Below, one piece after another: positions 11,228 through 21,845 of a stretch of DNA of 64,000 nucleotides. Location: positions 62,001 through 126,000 of the forward strand of contig NZ_BCWV01000001.1 of NCBI RefSeq assembly GCF_001894765.1, in the 5' to 3' direction. How positions within the stretch are numbered: the stretch's first letter is position 1; every line of letters starts with the position of its first letter. This stretch comes from Rhodococcoides corynebacterioides NBRC 14404 (GTDB lineage: Bacteria > Actinomycetota > Actinomycetes > Mycobacteriales > Mycobacteriaceae). A model generated the notes under the pieces. The model saw only the letters and a list, made by a program, of their open reading frames with translations, searched no databases and was not told the origin of the DNA. The position numbers and the translations under genes were made by a program.

Positions 11228-11950
11228 GTGCTCGAGCCCAATGGACCTTTGCCCCCCGAGATCTACTGGCGCCGTCGCGCGCTGGCGATCGGCGGCGCGG
11301 TGGTGGTCATCGGGCTCGTCGTCTGGCTCGTCGTCTCGCTGACCGGAGGCGGGTCGTCGGACACGCAGTCCGCGGCCGCGTCCGCCTCGCTGGCCCCGTC
11401 CGCTGCCACCACCTACCGCCCCGACGCCTCGGCCACCGGATCCAACCAGGGTTCCGGCGGTTCGGGCGGCGGCGGTGGTGGTGGGGCCGCCGCGGCCGGC
11501 GACGCATCGTCCAGCGGCGCCACGACGACCACCACGACGTCGTCCACTCCCGTTCCGCCCGGCCAGTGCCCCGATTCCTCGCTGGCGGTCCGCGCGACGC
11601 CCGACCAGCCGTCGTACGCCGCGGGGCAGGAACCGGGATTCACCGTCGTGGTCACCAACATCGGAACCACTGCGTGCGAGCGGGATCTGGGGTCGGGGCT
11701 GCAGCAGGTCCTCGTGTACACCCTCGAGGGGCGTCGGCTCTGGTCCAACACCGACTGCTTCCCCGCCGGCGCCGCCGACCTGCGCACCCTGCGCCCCGGC
11801 GAGCAGGCCCCCTTCACGGTGAAGTGGTCCGGCACCACGTCCGAGCCGGGCTGCACCGCGCCCCGCGAACCCGTCGGCGCCGGCGCCTACTCGGTGGTGG
11901 GTCAGCTGGGTCAGCTGCGCAGCGCCCCGGAGCCGTTCAACCTCACCTGA
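11228..11950 (+). CDS. Membrane-anchored protein with extracellular beta domain (Rv3587c-like)
   Basis: 240-residue protein conserved at this locus in mycolata (position of M. tuberculosis Rv3587c). A short basic N-terminus is followed by one transmembrane helix at about residues 18-37. A low-complexity Ser/Thr/Gly/Ala linker to about residue 110 includes a run of glycines. The compact C-terminal domain has four cysteines (C-P-D-S, A-C-E-R, D-C-F-P, G-C-T-A) that could form two disulfides outside the cell. GTG 11228 follows TACGGT by six bases, suggesting leaderless translation. No catalytic motif is seen; function unknown. Confidence 0.75.
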   Translation: MLEPNGPLPPEIYWRRRALAIGGAVVVIGLVVWLVVSLTGGGSSDTQSAAASASLAPSAATTYRPDASATGSNQGSGGSGGGGGGGAAAAGDASSSGATTTTTTSSTPVPPGQCPDSSLAVRATPDQPSYAAGQEPGFTVVVTNIGTTACERDLGSGLQQVLVYTLEGRRLWSNTDCFPAGAADLRTLRPGEQAPFTVKWSGTTSEPGCTAPREPVGAGAYSVVGQLGQLRSAPEPFNLT

Positions 11951-11960
11951 GTTCGCTCGC

Positions 11961-12028
11961 GGTGCGCAGCGCAGCGGGATCCGTCGTGTGGTGCAGCGCG
12001 CGCGGAGCGAGGTGCGCTGCGCAGCGGG
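11961..12028. repeat. Imperfect direct repeat between converging genes
   Basis: GGTGCGCAGCGCAGCGGG at 11961-11978 recurs with one change at 12011-12028. Each copy contains an internal GC-rich palindrome. It fills the gap between the membrane-protein stop and the disA stop and probably supplies transcription termination to both. Confidence 0.5.
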
Positions 12029-12038
12029 GCAGGACGGG

Positions 12039-13169
12039 TCAGTCGAAGGGGCCGGAGATGCTGGCTTCGGCCATGCGCGACAAGCCTTCTCGAATGTGGC
12101 GGGCCCAGAGCCCACCGATCCCCTCCACCGACTGCAGGTCCGCCGCCGTGGCCGCGAGCAGGGTCTGCAGCGTGCCGAACGACGTCACCAGTCGGTGGAT
12201 CTGACCGAACTGCAGCCGGGGAACGCGGGTCAGCAGCCGATAGCCGCGGGGGCTCATCGGCGCGTCGAGAGCCTCGATGGTGTTGGGGTACCCCAGGGCT
12301 CGCGCGAGCACGGTCAGGTCGAGGAGGTCGACGTCGGTGAGGCGGTCGAGGGCGGCCAGTGCTCGCTCCACGGCGGCCGTAGTGGGCGGCTCGGTTCCGG
12401 CCAGGTAGTCACGCACCACGAGTTGACGCGCGATGTCGTTGTCGCCCACCAACTCCTCGAGCTGGAGCGCCAACTGCCGTCCGTCCGTCCCGAGTTCGAG
12501 GACGTTCTGCTCGATCTCCACCGACACCCGGCGCACCATCTCGAGTCGTTGCGCCACGGTGAGGGCGTCGCGGAGGGTCACCGAGTCCTCGATCTCGACG
12601 ACGGAGAGCTGACGGCTCACCTCGTCCAGGCGGGCCTTGTAGCGCTCGAGCGTGGCGACGGCCTGATTGGCGCGCGAAAGGATCGTCGCGGACCCCTCGA
12701 TGACGTGCCGAGTCCCACCGACGTAGACGCTGAGAATGCTCATCGACTGGCTCACCGACACCACGGGATAGCCGGTGTGAATGGCCGTGCGCTCCGCGGC
12801 ACGGTGCCGGGTGCCCGACTCCACCGTGGGGATGGTGTGGTCCGGCACGAGCTGCACGTTGGCGCGCACGATGCGGGTCCCGTCGGTGGACAGCACCACC
12901 GCCCCGTCCATCTTGGACAGCTCGCGCAGACGGGTGGGGGCGAACTCGACGTCGAGCACGAAGCCGCCGTCGCAGATGGACTCCACTTCGGCGTCGTATC
13001 CCAACACGATGAGGCCGCCGGTACGGCCTCGGAGGATGCGTTCTAGTCCGTCGCGGAGAGCGGTGCCCGGCGCGAGGTCGGCGATGGCGTCCCGCAGGGT
13101 GGCGGACACGCGTGGTCGATCGTCGTCGCTCGAGCCCGCGAACGGAGGAACGGACACGGTCTCGGTCAC
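12039..13169 (-). CDS. disA: Diadenylate cyclase DisA (DNA-integrity scanning protein)
   Basis: Makes c-di-AMP from two ATP and scans DNA for branched structures. 376 residues. The N-terminal DAC domain has the two signatures M-D-G-A and R-H-R (in G-T-R-H-R-A-A-E-R). A helical spine follows, and the C-terminal helix-hairpin-helix DNA-binding domain includes the segment around [12 protein letters not shown] 13169 was chosen because GGAGGGAG sits just upstream; the longer opening overlaps radA in another frame. It lies 32 bases downstream of radA on the same strand and is probably co-transcribed with it. Confidence 0.96.
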   Translation of the reverse strand: MTETVSVPPFAGSSDDDRPRVSATLRDAIADLAPGTALRDGLERILRGRTGGLIVLGYDAEVESICDGGFVLDVEFAPTRLRELSKMDGAVVLSTDGTRIVRANVQLVPDHTIPTVESGTRHRAAERTAIHTGYPVVSVSQSMSILSVYVGGTRHVIEGSATILSRANQAVATLERYKARLDEVSRQLSVVEIEDSVTLRDALTVAQRLEMVRRVSVEIEQNVLELGTDGRQLALQLEELVGDNDIARQLVVRDYLAGTEPPTTAAVERALAALDRLTDVDLLDLTVLARALGYPNTIEALDAPMSPRGYRLLTRVPRLQFGQIHRLVTSFGTLQTLLAATAADLQSVEGIGGLWARHIREGLSRMAEASISGPFD

Positions 13170-13201
13170 CGCACTCCCTCCTGACCCCGGCTTTCTCCCG
13201 A

Positions 13202-14692
13202 TCAGGGTACCGCCACGCTGTCGCTGCCCTCCGCGCGACGGTCCGACGGCCGGTCGGCATCCGTCGACGAGTCGGCTCGGCCGCGCCGTGAGCGAACCGT
13301 GGCGGCGAGGGCCTCGGCCACGGTGCCCACCGGCAGCAGGCGCATCCCGCGGGGCGCGGTGGTGGGACGCTCGCCGCCCGCGGTGTCGCGTGGCACGACC
13401 GCTCGGGTGAAGCCGAGGCGCGCGGCCTCGGCCAACCGTCGATCGACGCCCGACACCCGGCGGACCTCCCCGGCCAAACCGACCTCGCCGAGCACCACGG
13501 TGTCCGGGGGCAGGGCGACGTCGAGAACCGCGGAGGCCACGGCGAGGGTGACCGCGAGATCGACGACCGGCTCGGTGGTCCGCATGCCGCCCACCGTGGC
13601 GGCGTAGACCTCGTGGTTCCCGACCTTGATGCCGCATCGTCGCTCCAGCACGGCGAGGTTCATCGCCACCCGCGCCGCGTCGAGACCGCTGACCGCGCGG
13701 CGGGGCGTCGGCATCTGGGTGGGGGCGACCAACGCCTGGACCTCGGCGAGGAGGGCGCGCTTGCCGTCCATCGTGACCGTCACCGCCGTGCCGGGAACCG
13801 AATCGGAGCGGTGGTGGAGGAACAGACCGGACGGATCGCCGATGCCCTCGATGCCGCCCTCGCGCAGCTCGAAACACCCCACCTCGTCGGCAGCGCCGAA
13901 GCGGTTCTTCACCCCGCGGACCATGCGCAGCGTCGAGTGCTTGTCGCCTTCGAAGTGGAGCACTACGTCCACGAGGTGCTCGAGCGACCGTGGTCCGGCC
14001 ACCGCGCCGTCCTTGGTGACGTGGCCGACCAGGATCACCGCCACCCCGTGCCCCTTGGCCAGCGACGTGAGCGCCGACGTGATGGCCCGCACCTGCGTGA
14101 CGCCGCCGATCACCCCGTCGACGTCCGACGCCTGCATGGTCTGCACCGAGTCGACGATCACCAGGGTGGGGGACACCTGCTCGACGTGGCCGAAGATCGT
14201 CGCCAGATCGTTCTCCGCGGCGAGGAATACCCGCTCGTGGACCGCCCCGGTACGGTCCGCACGCAGGCGCACCTGGCCCGCGGACTCCTCGCCGGTGACG
14301 TAGAGCGCCACGTCCTCGGGGCTGCGCTCGGCCCACCGTCGGACGACCTCGAGCAGCAGCGTCGACTTGCCGACGCCGGGCTCACCGGCCAGCAACACCA
14401 CCGAGCCGGGCACGATGCCACCGCCGAGCACGCGGTCGAGTTCCGCGACGCCGGTGGGGCGCGCGATCGACGACGTACTGGAGATCTCGGTCATCCGGCG
14501 AGCCGGCGACGTCGGGATCATCGATCCCGCACCGACTTTCGCCGCGCTGGACCCGGCGCGGCCGGTCACCGGGACGGCGAGCGTGACCTCGTCCATCGAA
14601 CCCCAGGTCTCGCACTCGGGGCAGCGGCCGACCCACTTCGCGACGACGTGCGAGCAGTGAGAACAGCGATAGCTGGTGCGAGTCTTGGCCAC
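13202..14692 (-). CDS. radA: DNA repair ATPase RadA (Sms)
   Basis: Branch-migration helicase in recombination. 496 residues. The N-terminal zinc finger C-S-H-C...C-P-E-C comes first. The RecA-like core has Walker A G-E-P-G-V-G-K-S near residue 105 and the RadA-specific K-N-R-F-G motif near 250. The C-terminus is a Lon-protease-like domain. GTG at 14701 is also open, but GTG 14692 aligns with the mycobacterial N-terminus, and TACTGT ends seven bases upstream of it, so 14692 is preferred. It sits upstream of disA; RadA is known to modulate DisA in Bacillus and mycobacteria, which the pairing supports. Confidence 0.95.
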   Translation of the reverse strand: MAKTRTSYRCSHCSHVVAKWVGRCPECETWGSMDEVTLAVPVTGRAGSSAAKVGAGSMIPTSPARRMTEISSTSSIARPTGVAELDRVLGGGIVPGSVVLLAGEPGVGKSTLLLEVVRRWAERSPEDVALYVTGEESAGQVRLRADRTGAVHERVFLAAENDLATIFGHVEQVSPTLVIVDSVQTMQASDVDGVIGGVTQVRAITSALTSLAKGHGVAVILVGHVTKDGAVAGPRSLEHLVDVVLHFEGDKHSTLRMVRGVKNRFGAADEVGCFELREGGIEGIGDPSGLFLHHRSDSVPGTAVTVTMDGKRALLAEVQALVAPTQMPTPRRAVSGLDAARVAMNLAVLERRCGIKVGNHEVYAATVGGMRTTEPVVDLAVTLAVASAVLDVALPPDTVVLGEVGLAGEVRRVSGVDRRLAEAARLGFTRAVVPRDTAGGERPTTAPRGMRLLPVGTVAEALAATVRSRRGRADSSTDADRPSDRRAEGSDSVAVP

Positions 14693-14744
14693 GGGACGCA
14701 CAGTAGAGGGCCGGTCCGACAGGACCGGCTCGAGGAACCGCGGA

Positions 14745-15302
14745 TTACTCCGCGCGCGGGGTGACCGGGCCCGCGTCGACCGGCACGTCGACGCGAACCT
14801 CGCCGGCGTTCTCGAAGACGAAGGTGGCGGGCACGGTGAGGCCGGGGCGCACCTGGTCGCTCAGGTCCTCGAGGATCACGGTGAGCTCGTCGCTCTCGGG
14901 ATCGGTGATCTGGCCGGCCGGGACGCCGCCGGTGACCGAGGCCTGCGGGGCGATCTCGACGCCGGACGCGGGTGCGCCCTCGAGGACGACGTCGGCAGCG
15001 TCCTCGGTCTCGATGGACACCAGGCGGTCGGCCTCGGTGGCGCTGGTGTTGATCGCGGTGAAGACCAACTCGGCGCGGCCGCCCTCTTCGAGGCGGAACT
15101 CCGAGCTGGTGGGGAAGAGCACGTGCACGTTGCGCAACTGGATGTTCGCCTGGTCCGCGCCGTTGCCGTTGATGGCGGCGACCTGCGTCGCGGTCTGGGC
15201 GATCTGTCCGGCGCCGCACGCGGACAGCGACAGGGCGGCACCGACGGCCACGGCGGCGGCCGCGACGCGAGCCGGGCGGAAGGGGCGAAGCGTTGCGGTC
15301 AC
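14745..15302 (-). CDS. lpqE: Lipoprotein LpqE-like
   Basis: 185-residue exported lipoprotein at the place of M. tuberculosis lpqE, diverging from carD. The signal peptide ends with lipobox L-S-L-S-A-C. The mature part is a single immunoglobulin-like beta domain ([16 protein letters not shown], then a C-terminal [13 protein letters not shown]), similar to copper-chaperone-type PCuAC folds, although no clear copper motif is visible. GTG 15302 was chosen because GGAGGAC lies just upstream and it gives a proper signal peptide; the longer opening does not. Function unknown. Confidence 0.82.
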   Translation of the reverse strand: MTATLRPFRPARVAAAAVAVGAALSLSACGAGQIAQTATQVAAINGNGADQANIQLRNVHVLFPTSSEFRLEEGGRAELVFTAINTSATEADRLVSIETEDAADVVLEGAPASGVEIAPQASVTGGVPAGQITDPESDELTVILEDLSDQVRPGLTVPATFVFENAGEVRVDVPVDAGPVTPRAE

Positions 15303-15525
15303 TGGGTTCGTCCTCCATGTATGAGCACCGTCGGCCGATACTCGCCGACGCGGCGCTGCGCGTCCACTACGAGAGAGCGTAGTAGCCGAACCCCCCGGGT
15401 TTCCCGCTGGGGCACTCCCGGGCCCCCTCGATACACGGATCCGAAGTGGTGTCAACCCCGACGGTAAACCCCCTGCATGCTCTGACCTGCACCGTTGGCC
15501 GGAAGCCCATCGGAGGGCGTGTTAA

Positions 15526-16044
<519 letters not shown>

Positions 16045-16069
16045 TCGCGAGCTGCACCGAGTACCGCTG

Positions 16070-16768
16070 ATGGCGTCCGTCGCTGCTCTGGTCCCGGCTG
16101 CGGGGATGGGGCTCCGCCTCGGCGAGACCCTCCCCAAGGCGTTCGTGGACCTGGGTGGACGCACTCTTCTCGACTGGGCGCTGGACGGCCTGCTGGCCTC
16201 CGGCGCCCTGTCGCATGTGGTGGTCGTGGTCCCCGAGTTGCTGGTGGACCGCACGCGGGAGATCTGCGCCCGCACGGCCGGGGATCTGCCGATCGAGGTC
16301 GTCGTCGGCGGTGCCGAGCGCGCCGACTCGGTGCGCGCCGGTCTGCAGGCCGCCGCGCGGGCCGACGTGATCCTGGTGCACGACGCCGCCCGGTGTCTGA
16401 CGCCGCCCGAGACCGTCGCCCGCGTCGTCGACGCCGTGATCGCCGGGTCGCCCGCCGTGGTGCCCGTCCTCCCGGTGGTCGACACCATGAAGTCCGTCGA
16501 TGCGGACGGCGTCGTCACCGGCACCGTCGACCGCGCGTCGCTGCGGTCGGTGCAGACGCCGCAGGGCTTCGACGCCGACGTGCTTCGCCGCGCCCATGCC
16601 GCCGCCGACCACGCGACCGACGACGCCGGCCTCGTCGAGCGGCTGGGCGTCCCGGTGACCACCGTCGCCGGTCACCCCGAGGCCTTCAAGATCACCACCC
16701 CGATGGACCTGGTGCTGGCGCGTGCGGTGCTCGCGGCACGGCATCCGGTCGGAAGCGAGAGTCGCTGA
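16070..16768 (+). CDS. ispD: 2-C-methyl-D-erythritol 4-phosphate cytidylyltransferase
   Basis: Third step of the MEP isoprenoid pathway: CTP plus MEP gives CDP-ME. 232 residues. The nucleotide-binding N-terminus is V-P-A-A-G-M-G-x-R-L-G, the catalytic Lys is in L-P-K-A-F, and V-H-D-A-A-R-C is the metal/CTP site. It is followed after one base by ispF, so the two are translationally coupled. Confidence 0.95.
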   Translation: MASVAALVPAAGMGLRLGETLPKAFVDLGGRTLLDWALDGLLASGALSHVVVVVPELLVDRTREICARTAGDLPIEVVVGGAERADSVRAGLQAAARADVILVHDAARCLTPPETVARVVDAVIAGSPAVVPVLPVVDTMKSVDADGVVTGTVDRASLRSVQTPQGFDADVLRRAHAAADHATDDAGLVERLGVPVTTVAGHPEAFKITTPMDLVLARAVLAARHPVGSESR

Positions 16769-16769
16769 G

Positions 16770-17246
16770 ATGCGCGTGGGAATCGGTTCGGACGTCCACC
16801 CGATCGAGGTGGGCCGAGACTGCTGGATGGCCGGCCTGCGGTTCGACGACGCCGACGGGTGTTCGGGCCATTCGGACGGCGATGTCGCCGCGCACGCGCT
16901 GTGCGATGCGCTGCTGTCCGCCGCGGGGCTCGGCGACCTGGGCTCGGTGTTCGGCACGGGCAAGCCCGAGTGGGACGGGGTGAGCGGCGCGACGATGCTC
17001 ACGCACGTGCGCGAGCTGTTGCTCGAGCACGGGTTCCGGGTGGGCAATGCCGCGGTCCAGATCATCGGCAACCGCCCCAAGATCGGCCCCCGACGCGCGG
17101 AGGCGCAGCAGGTGCTCTCGGCGGTGCTGGGAGCGCCGGTGTCGGTCTCGGCCACCACGACGGACGGCTTGGGACTCACCGGCCGCGGCGAGGGCATCGC
17201 GGCCGTGGCCACCGCCCTGGTCCTGGACGGACCGGTTTCCCGGTAG
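16770..17246 (+). CDS. ispF: 2-C-methyl-D-erythritol 2,4-cyclodiphosphate synthase
   Basis: MEP-pathway zinc enzyme that cyclises CDP-ME-2-phosphate to MEcPP. 158 residues. Metal ligands Asp8 and His10 are in G-S-D-V-H-P, the third His in G-H-S-D-G-D-V. The C-terminal T-T-T-D-G-L-G-x-T-G-R-G-E-G-I-A is typical. ATG 16770 starts one base after the ispD stop; the longer opening overlaps ispD and lacks the family N-terminus. cysS begins 11 bases downstream. Confidence 0.96.
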   Translation: MRVGIGSDVHPIEVGRDCWMAGLRFDDADGCSGHSDGDVAAHALCDALLSAAGLGDLGSVFGTGKPEWDGVSGATMLTHVRELLLEHGFRVGNAAVQIIGNRPKIGPRRAEAQQVLSAVLGAPVSVSATTTDGLGLTGRGEGIAAVATALVLDGPVSR

Positions 17247-17257
17247 AATCGGCCGTC

Positions 17258-18661
17258 GTGACCCTGCGCCTCTACGACACCGCGACCAGGGCCGTACGGG
17301 ATTTCGTTCCGTTGGCCGACGGACATGCCTCGGTGTACCTGTGTGGCGCGACGGTGCAGGGACATCCGCACATCGGCCACGTTCGGAGCGGTGTGGCGTT
17401 CGACGTCCTTCGGAGATGGCTGACGGCAACGGGTTTCGACGTGGCCTTCGTTCGCAACGTCACCGACATCGACGACAAGATCCTCGCCAAGGCCGCGGCC
17501 GCCGGCCGGCCGTGGTGGGAGTGGGCGGCCACGTTCGAGCGCTCGTTCACCTCCGCGTACGACGCACTGGGGGTGCTTCCGCCGTCCGCCGAGCCGCGCG
17601 CGACCGGGCACGTCACGCAGATGGTGGAACTGATCCAGCGCCTGATCGACGCGGGACACGCCTACGCCGCCGCCGGTGACGTCTACTTCGACGTGCAGAG
17701 TTACGCCGCCTACGGCGCGTTGTCCGGGCACAAGCTCGACGACGTCCACCAGGGCGAGTCGGTCGCCGAGGGCAAGCGGGATCCACGGGACTTCACGCTG
17801 TGGAAGGCCGCGAAGCCGGGTGAGCCGTCGTGGCCGACGCCGTGGGGGCCGGGCCGCCCGGGCTGGCACCTCGAGTGCTCGGCGATGGCCGAGGCGTATC
17901 TCGGCCGAGCGTTCGACATCCATTGCGGCGGACTCGATCTGGTGTTCCCGCACCACGAGAACGAGCTGGCTCAATCGCGGGGCGCGGGCAGCGATTTCGC
18001 CCAGTACTGGTTGCACAACGGCTGGGTCACGATGAGCGGCGAGAAGATGTCGAAGTCGCTGGGCAACGTGGTCTCGATTCCCACGATGCTCGAATCCGTT
18101 CGTCCGCAGGAACTTCGGTACTACCTCGGCAGCGCGCACTACCGGTCCATGCTCGAGTACTCGTTCGAGGCCCTGCAGGAAGCGGCGTCGGCGTATCGGA
18201 GCGTGGAGGCCTTCGTCACCCGCACCGCCGAGCGCGCCGGCGACGTCCCGGTGGGCACGTGGACGGACGCGTTCGCCGAGGCGCTCGACGACGATCTCGC
18301 GGTCCCGCGCGCCCTCGCGGAGATCCACCGTCTCCGCCGCGAGGGCAACACGGCGCTGGCCGCCGGCGACCTCCCCGCGGCCGTCGCCGCGGCGTCGTCG
18401 GTACGCGCCATGGCGGCCGTGCTCGGCGTCGATCCTCTCGATCCGCACTGGCGCGGTTCCAGCACCGACACCTCGGCGGAGCATGCCGCGCTGGGTGCGC
18501 TCGTGGCCGACGACCTCGACCTGCGTGCGACGGCCAAGGCCGCGAAGGACTGGGCGACCGCGGATCGGATCCGGGACCGTCTGGCCGGCGCGGGCGTGCA
18601 GATCACCGACACCCCCGACGGCCCCGAGTGGTCGATCGCGGCGAAGGATGTGGAGAAGTAA
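17258..18661 (+). CDS. cysS: Cysteinyl-tRNA synthetase
   Basis: Class I synthetase charging tRNA-Cys. 467 residues. The HIGH motif reads P-H-I-G-H, K-M-S-K-S is intact, and zinc ligands are visible in L-C-G-A-T, H-L-E-C-S and H-H-E-N-E. GTG 17258 matches the family N-terminus, and a TAGAAT -10 ends eight bases before it, so cysS probably also has its own leaderless promoter inside the ispF-cysS junction. The stop overlaps the rlmB start by one base, indicating coupling. Confidence 0.96.
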   Translation: MTLRLYDTATRAVRDFVPLADGHASVYLCGATVQGHPHIGHVRSGVAFDVLRRWLTATGFDVAFVRNVTDIDDKILAKAAAAGRPWWEWAATFERSFTSAYDALGVLPPSAEPRATGHVTQMVELIQRLIDAGHAYAAAGDVYFDVQSYAAYGALSGHKLDDVHQGESVAEGKRDPRDFTLWKAAKPGEPSWPTPWGPGRPGWHLECSAMAEAYLGRAFDIHCGGLDLVFPHHENELAQSRGAGSDFAQYWLHNGWVTMSGEKMSKSLGNVVSIPTMLESVRPQELRYYLGSAHYRSMLEYSFEALQEAASAYRSVEAFVTRTAERAGDVPVGTWTDAFAEALDDDLAVPRALAEIHRLRREGNTALAAGDLPAAVAAASSVRAMAAVLGVDPLDPHWRGSSTDTSAEHAALGALVADDLDLRATAKAAKDWATADRIRDRLAGAGVQITDTPDGPEWSIAAKDVEK

Positions 18662-19632
18662 TGGCAGGCAATTCGGCTCGACGTGGCGCCGTCCGCAAGT
18701 CGGGAACCAAGAAGGGCCAGGTCGTCGGCTCCGGCGGCAAGCGCCGCAAGGGGCTCGAGGGTCGCGGCGCGACGCCTCCCGCGTCCGAGCGCACCAAGCA
18801 TCCCGCGGCGCGCCGCGCCCGCGCCGCCGCCAACGCCGGCGGGCCGTCGTCGGGTGGGCGTGGACGTCCGCCGGTACGCAAGACCGAGGACGGACCGGAG
18901 AACGTGCTCGGCCGCAACCCGGTTCTCGAGTGCCTGCGGGCCGGGGTGCCGGCCACCGCGCTGTACGTGGCGTCGGGCACCGAGGCGGACGATCGACTCA
19001 AGGAGAGCGTGCAGATCGCCGCGGACAACGGCATCTCCATCCTCGAGGTCTCCCGCACCGACCTCGACCGGATGAGCGCCAACGGCATGCACCAGGGCAT
19101 CGCCCTGCAGGTGCCGCCGTACCGCTACGCCCATCCCGACGACCTGCTGGCGCAGGCCCGGAGTCGTCAGGAACCCGCGCTGCTCGTGGCGCTGGACAAC
19201 ATCTCCGACCCGCGCAACCTCGGTGCCGTCGTGCGGTCCGTCGCCGCGTTCGGTGGCCACGGTGTGGTCATCCCGCAGCGGCGCAGCGCCAGCGTCACGG
19301 CCGTCGCGTGGCGTACCAGCGCCGGTGCGGCCGCACGGCTGCCGATCGCCCGCGCGACCAACCTGACCCGCACGTTGAAGAGCTGGGCCGATCAGGGCGT
19401 CCAGGTGGTCGGACTCGACGCGGGCGGCGACACCACGCTGGACGCGTACGACGGCTCGGGTCCGGTGGTCGTGGTGGTCGGGTCCGAGGGCAAGGGGCTC
19501 TCGCGCCTGGTCCGCGAGACCTGCGACCACGTGCTGTCCATTCCGATGGCCGGCGAGGTGGAATCGCTGAATGCGTCCGTCGCGGCGGGTGTCGTGCTCG
19601 CGGACATCGCGCGGCAGCGCCGGGGGCTGTAG
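18661..19632 (+). CDS. rlmB: 23S rRNA (guanosine-2'-O)-methyltransferase RlmB / TrmH family
   Basis: SPOUT-class RNA 2'-O-methyltransferase. 323 residues. A basic, disordered N-terminal tail of about 75 residues rich in Lys, Arg and Gly comes first. An L30e-like substrate-binding domain follows (from N-V-L-G-R-N-P-V). The trefoil-knot SpoU domain has [10 protein letters not shown] (motif 1), G-S-E-G-K-G-L (motif 2) and the S-L-N-A-S-V-A motif 3. It is the last gene of the carD-ispDF-cysS run and shares one base with cysS. Confidence 0.93.
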   Translation: MAGNSARRGAVRKSGTKKGQVVGSGGKRRKGLEGRGATPPASERTKHPAARRARAAANAGGPSSGGRGRPPVRKTEDGPENVLGRNPVLECLRAGVPATALYVASGTEADDRLKESVQIAADNGISILEVSRTDLDRMSANGMHQGIALQVPPYRYAHPDDLLAQARSRQEPALLVALDNISDPRNLGAVVRSVAAFGGHGVVIPQRRSASVTAVAWRTSAGAAARLPIARATNLTRTLKSWADQGVQVVGLDAGGDTTLDAYDGSGPVVVVVGSEGKGLSRLVRETCDHVLSIPMAGEVESLNASVAAGVVLADIARQRRGL

Positions 19633-19665
19633 CGCGGTGTCGGACCCCCGTCGCACACTGGCGGG

Positions 19666-20199
19666 ATGAGCCGCGCCACGTACTACACCGCCTGTTCCCT
19701 GGACGGATTCCTCGCGACGGAGGACGACTCGCTCGACTGGCTGTTCCGACAGCGAATCGACGAGGACGGCCCCATGAATCACGGTGCCTTCATGGCCGGG
19801 GTGGGCGCCCTGGTGATGGGCGCCACCACCTACGCGTGGGTGGTCGATCACGGTGAGCGCACCGGTGAACCGTGGGCGTACACGGTGCCGACGTGGGTGG
19901 TCACCCACCGGCAGTTCCCGCCGACCGAGAACGACGTGCGGTTCGTGTCCGGGGACGTCGAGTCCTGGTGGCCCGGCGTCGTCGACTCGGCCGGTGATCG
20001 CGAGATCTGGGTGGTGGGTGGTGGTGACCTGGCCGGGCAGATCGCCGACGCGGGTCACCTCGACCGGATGCTGGTCCAGTACGCCCCGGTGACCCTCGGA
20101 TCCGGGCGTCCACTGCTGCCGCGGGTGCAGGATTTCGCGCTGGTCGACGTGGTGCGGAACCAGGACTTCGTGTGCGCGGAGTTCGCGGTGGTGCGGTAG
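19666..20199 (+). CDS. RibD C-terminal/dihydrofolate-reductase-like protein
   Basis: 177-residue single-domain protein of the RibD_C/DHFR-like family (NADPH-dependent reductase fold). The N-terminal Y-Y-T-A-C-S-L-D-G-F-L-A resembles the pyrimidine/folate site and I-W-V-V-G-G-G-D-L-A is the NADPH-binding glycine strand. The ATG follows CACACT by seven bases (leaderless layout). Such stand-alone proteins are common in actinobacteria, often as unassigned reductases. The substrate is not predictable. It is followed by copy 1 of the 68-bp repeat. Confidence 0.82.
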   Translation: MSRATYYTACSLDGFLATEDDSLDWLFRQRIDEDGPMNHGAFMAGVGALVMGATTYAWVVDHGERTGEPWAYTVPTWVVTHRQFPPTENDVRFVSGDVESWWPGVVDSAGDREIWVVGGGDLAGQIADAGHLDRMLVQYAPVTLGSGRPLLPRVQDFALVDVVRNQDFVCAEFAVVR

Positions 20200-20204
20200 G
20201 GGCC

Positions 20205-20272
20205 GAGCGGCGCCCCGGTTTCGATCGGGCGCCTCCGATCGGGGGAGCCGCTGCAGAACGGGGGAGCCGCTC
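20205..20272. repeat. 68-bp palindromic intergenic repeat, copy 1
   Basis: 68 bases closely matching the copy at 20930-20997. It begins GAGCGGCGCCCCGGTT and ends GAACGGGGGAGCCGCTC, so the ends form an imperfect inverted repeat. Internally GATCGGG occurs twice and GGGGGAGCCGCT recurs, so alternative hairpins are possible. It lies between the reductase gene and the SOUL gene. Confidence 0.75.
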
Positions 20273-20301
20273 GCATCCGGTCCGCGCGTACCGTGGGCGA
20301 C

Positions 20302-20931
20302 ATGCTGCAACGCGTGACGACGGTGGCGACGCAGGTGGCCGAATCGGTGCTGGGAATCGTGGGGGTCCGAGTGGGGACGGAGGAGCCGCCGCACACGTCG
20401 GAGGCGCTGACCGACGCGGTGGAGATCCGGCGCTACGAGGCGCGGATCGCCGCGGAAACCACGGTCGAGGGGGACGAGGAGCAGGCCCGGAACGAGGGGT
20501 TCCGCCGTCTCGCCGGCTACATCTTCGGTCGGAACCGGGCGTCGGAGAGCATTGCCATGACCGCGCCCGTGGCACAGTCGTCGTCCCGGTCGCAGACCAT
20601 CGCGATGACAGCGCCGGTGTCGCGCGCGGCCACGGACGCCGGATGGGTGATCCGGTTCTTCATGCCGTCGCGGTGGACCATGGCGACGTTGCCCGTTCCG
20701 GAGGACGACCGGGTGCGGCTGGTCGAGGTGCCGCCCGAGACGGTGGCCGTCGTCCGATTCAGCGGTGATCGCGGGGCCGATGCGGTGGCAACCCGCACCG
20801 ACGAGCTGCTGTCGACACTGCGGGAGCGCGGCATCGAGACCACGGGTGAGCCGATGTCGTGGTTCTACGACCCGCCGTGGACGGTGCCGTTCCGTCGTCG
20901 CAACGAGGTAGCCGTGCCCATCGCACGGTGA
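20302..20931 (+). CDS. SOUL family haem-binding protein
   Basis: 209-residue SOUL/HBP-type protein. The family pattern is clear: V-E-I-R-R-Y-E near the N-terminus, G-F-R-R-L-A-G-Y-I-F-G, two M-T-A-P-V segments (about residues 90 and 105), F-F-M-P-S and a C-terminal W-F-Y-D-P-P-W-T-V-P-F-x-R-R-N-E. Eukaryotic members bind haem; the bacterial role is not settled. ATG 20302 is preferred over GTG 20293 because TACCGT ends seven bases before it. It is flanked on both sides by copies of one 68-bp palindrome, and its stop codon lies inside copy 2. Confidence 0.85.
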   Translation: MLQRVTTVATQVAESVLGIVGVRVGTEEPPHTSEALTDAVEIRRYEARIAAETTVEGDEEQARNEGFRRLAGYIFGRNRASESIAMTAPVAQSSSRSQTIAMTAPVSRAATDAGWVIRFFMPSRWTMATLPVPEDDRVRLVEVPPETVAVVRFSGDRGADAVATRTDELLSTLRERGIETTGEPMSWFYDPPWTVPFRRRNEVAVPIAR

Positions 20932-20997
20932 GCGGCTCCCCGGTTCCGATCGGGCACCTCCGATCGGGGGAGCCGCTGCGCAACCGGGGAGCCGCTC
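20930..20997. repeat. 68-bp palindromic intergenic repeat, copy 2
   Basis: Same length as copy 1, with perfect 16-base terminal arms, GAGCGGCTCCCCGGTT and AACCGGGGAGCCGCTC. It begins inside the SOUL stop codon and ends inside the stop codon of the convergent pxpC gene, so it exactly fills the junction and probably terminates both transcripts. Confidence 0.8.
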
Positions 20998-21844
20998 AGC
21001 GGGTGAAGCGCAGGGTGCTGCCGGGCCGGGCCTGCGCGGCGAGGTTCACGTCCGCGGCCACGACCACCGCGATCACGGGGTAGCCGCCGGTCACGGGGTG
21101 ATCGGCGAGGAACAGCACGGGCAGGCCCGACGGCGGGACCTGCAGTGCGCCCGGCACCATGCCTTCGCTGGGGAGTTCGTCGTCGCGGCTGCGGCGGAGG
21201 GGCTCGTCGGCGGTCAGCCGGACGCCGACGCGGTTGCTGTCGGGTGTGACCGCCCAGGCCGTGCCGAGCAGGTGGTCGAGGGCGTCGGGTGCGAACCAGT
21301 CGGCGCGCGGACCGGGGACGACGCGGAGCGGCCGGTCGGGCAGCTGGTACGGGTTCAGGTCGGTGGCGGGCTCGTCGCCGTACTCGGACCCGACGCCGAG
21401 GACGTCGCCGTCGGCGAGCGGGGGCGGCCCGATGCCCGACAGCGCGTCGGTGGCGCGGCTGCCCAGCACACGCGGGACGTCGATGCCGCCGCGCACGGCG
21501 AGGTAGGCGCGCAGGCCGGTGGGGGCGACGTCGAGTCGGATCTCGGCGCCGGCCGTGACGACGACCGCCGTGCCCGGCCCCTGGCGGACGCCGTCGACGA
21601 ACCACGGGACGGGTGCGCCGGTGAGCGCGACGAGGAGGGCGCTGTCGGTGCGGACGACGAGCCCACCGAGGGTGACCTCCAGGGTGGCGGCGTGAACGTC
21701 GTTGCCCACCAACCGGTTCGCGGCGTCGTGCGACCAGCGGTCGGCAGCGCCGGACCGACCGACCCCGAGCGACGCCCACCCGGGGCGCCCGCGGTCCTGC
21801 ACCGTCGTGGACGGGCCGGTGGCGACCACGGTCAGCGTCCCCAT
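20996..21844 (-). CDS. pxpC: 5-oxoprolinase subunit C (biotin-dependent-carboxyltransferase-like)
   Basis: 282-residue subunit of the prokaryotic ATP-dependent 5-oxoprolinase PxpABC, which turns pyroglutamate into glutamate. It shows the KipA/PxpC/AHS2 pattern: V-Q-D-x-G-R-x-G near residue 15, G-x-S-G-A-A-D, L-E-x-T-L-G-G, S-N-R-V-G-V-R-L and a P-V-T-G-G-Y-P-V-I-A-V-V near the end. It follows pxpB with one base between stop and start. Its stop codon touches the 68-bp palindrome. Confidence 0.92.
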   Translation of the reverse strand: MGTLTVVATGPSTTVQDRGRPGWASLGVGRSGAADRWSHDAANRLVGNDVHAATLEVTLGGLVVRTDSALLVALTGAPVPWFVDGVRQGPGTAVVVTAGAEIRLDVAPTGLRAYLAVRGGIDVPRVLGSRATDALSGIGPPPLADGDVLGVGSEYGDEPATDLNPYQLPDRPLRVVPGPRADWFAPDALDHLLGTAWAVTPDSNRVGVRLTADEPLRRSRDDELPSEGMVPGALQVPPSGLPVLFLADHPVTGGYPVIAVVVAADVNLAAQARPGSTLRFTR

Positions 21845-21845
21845 G

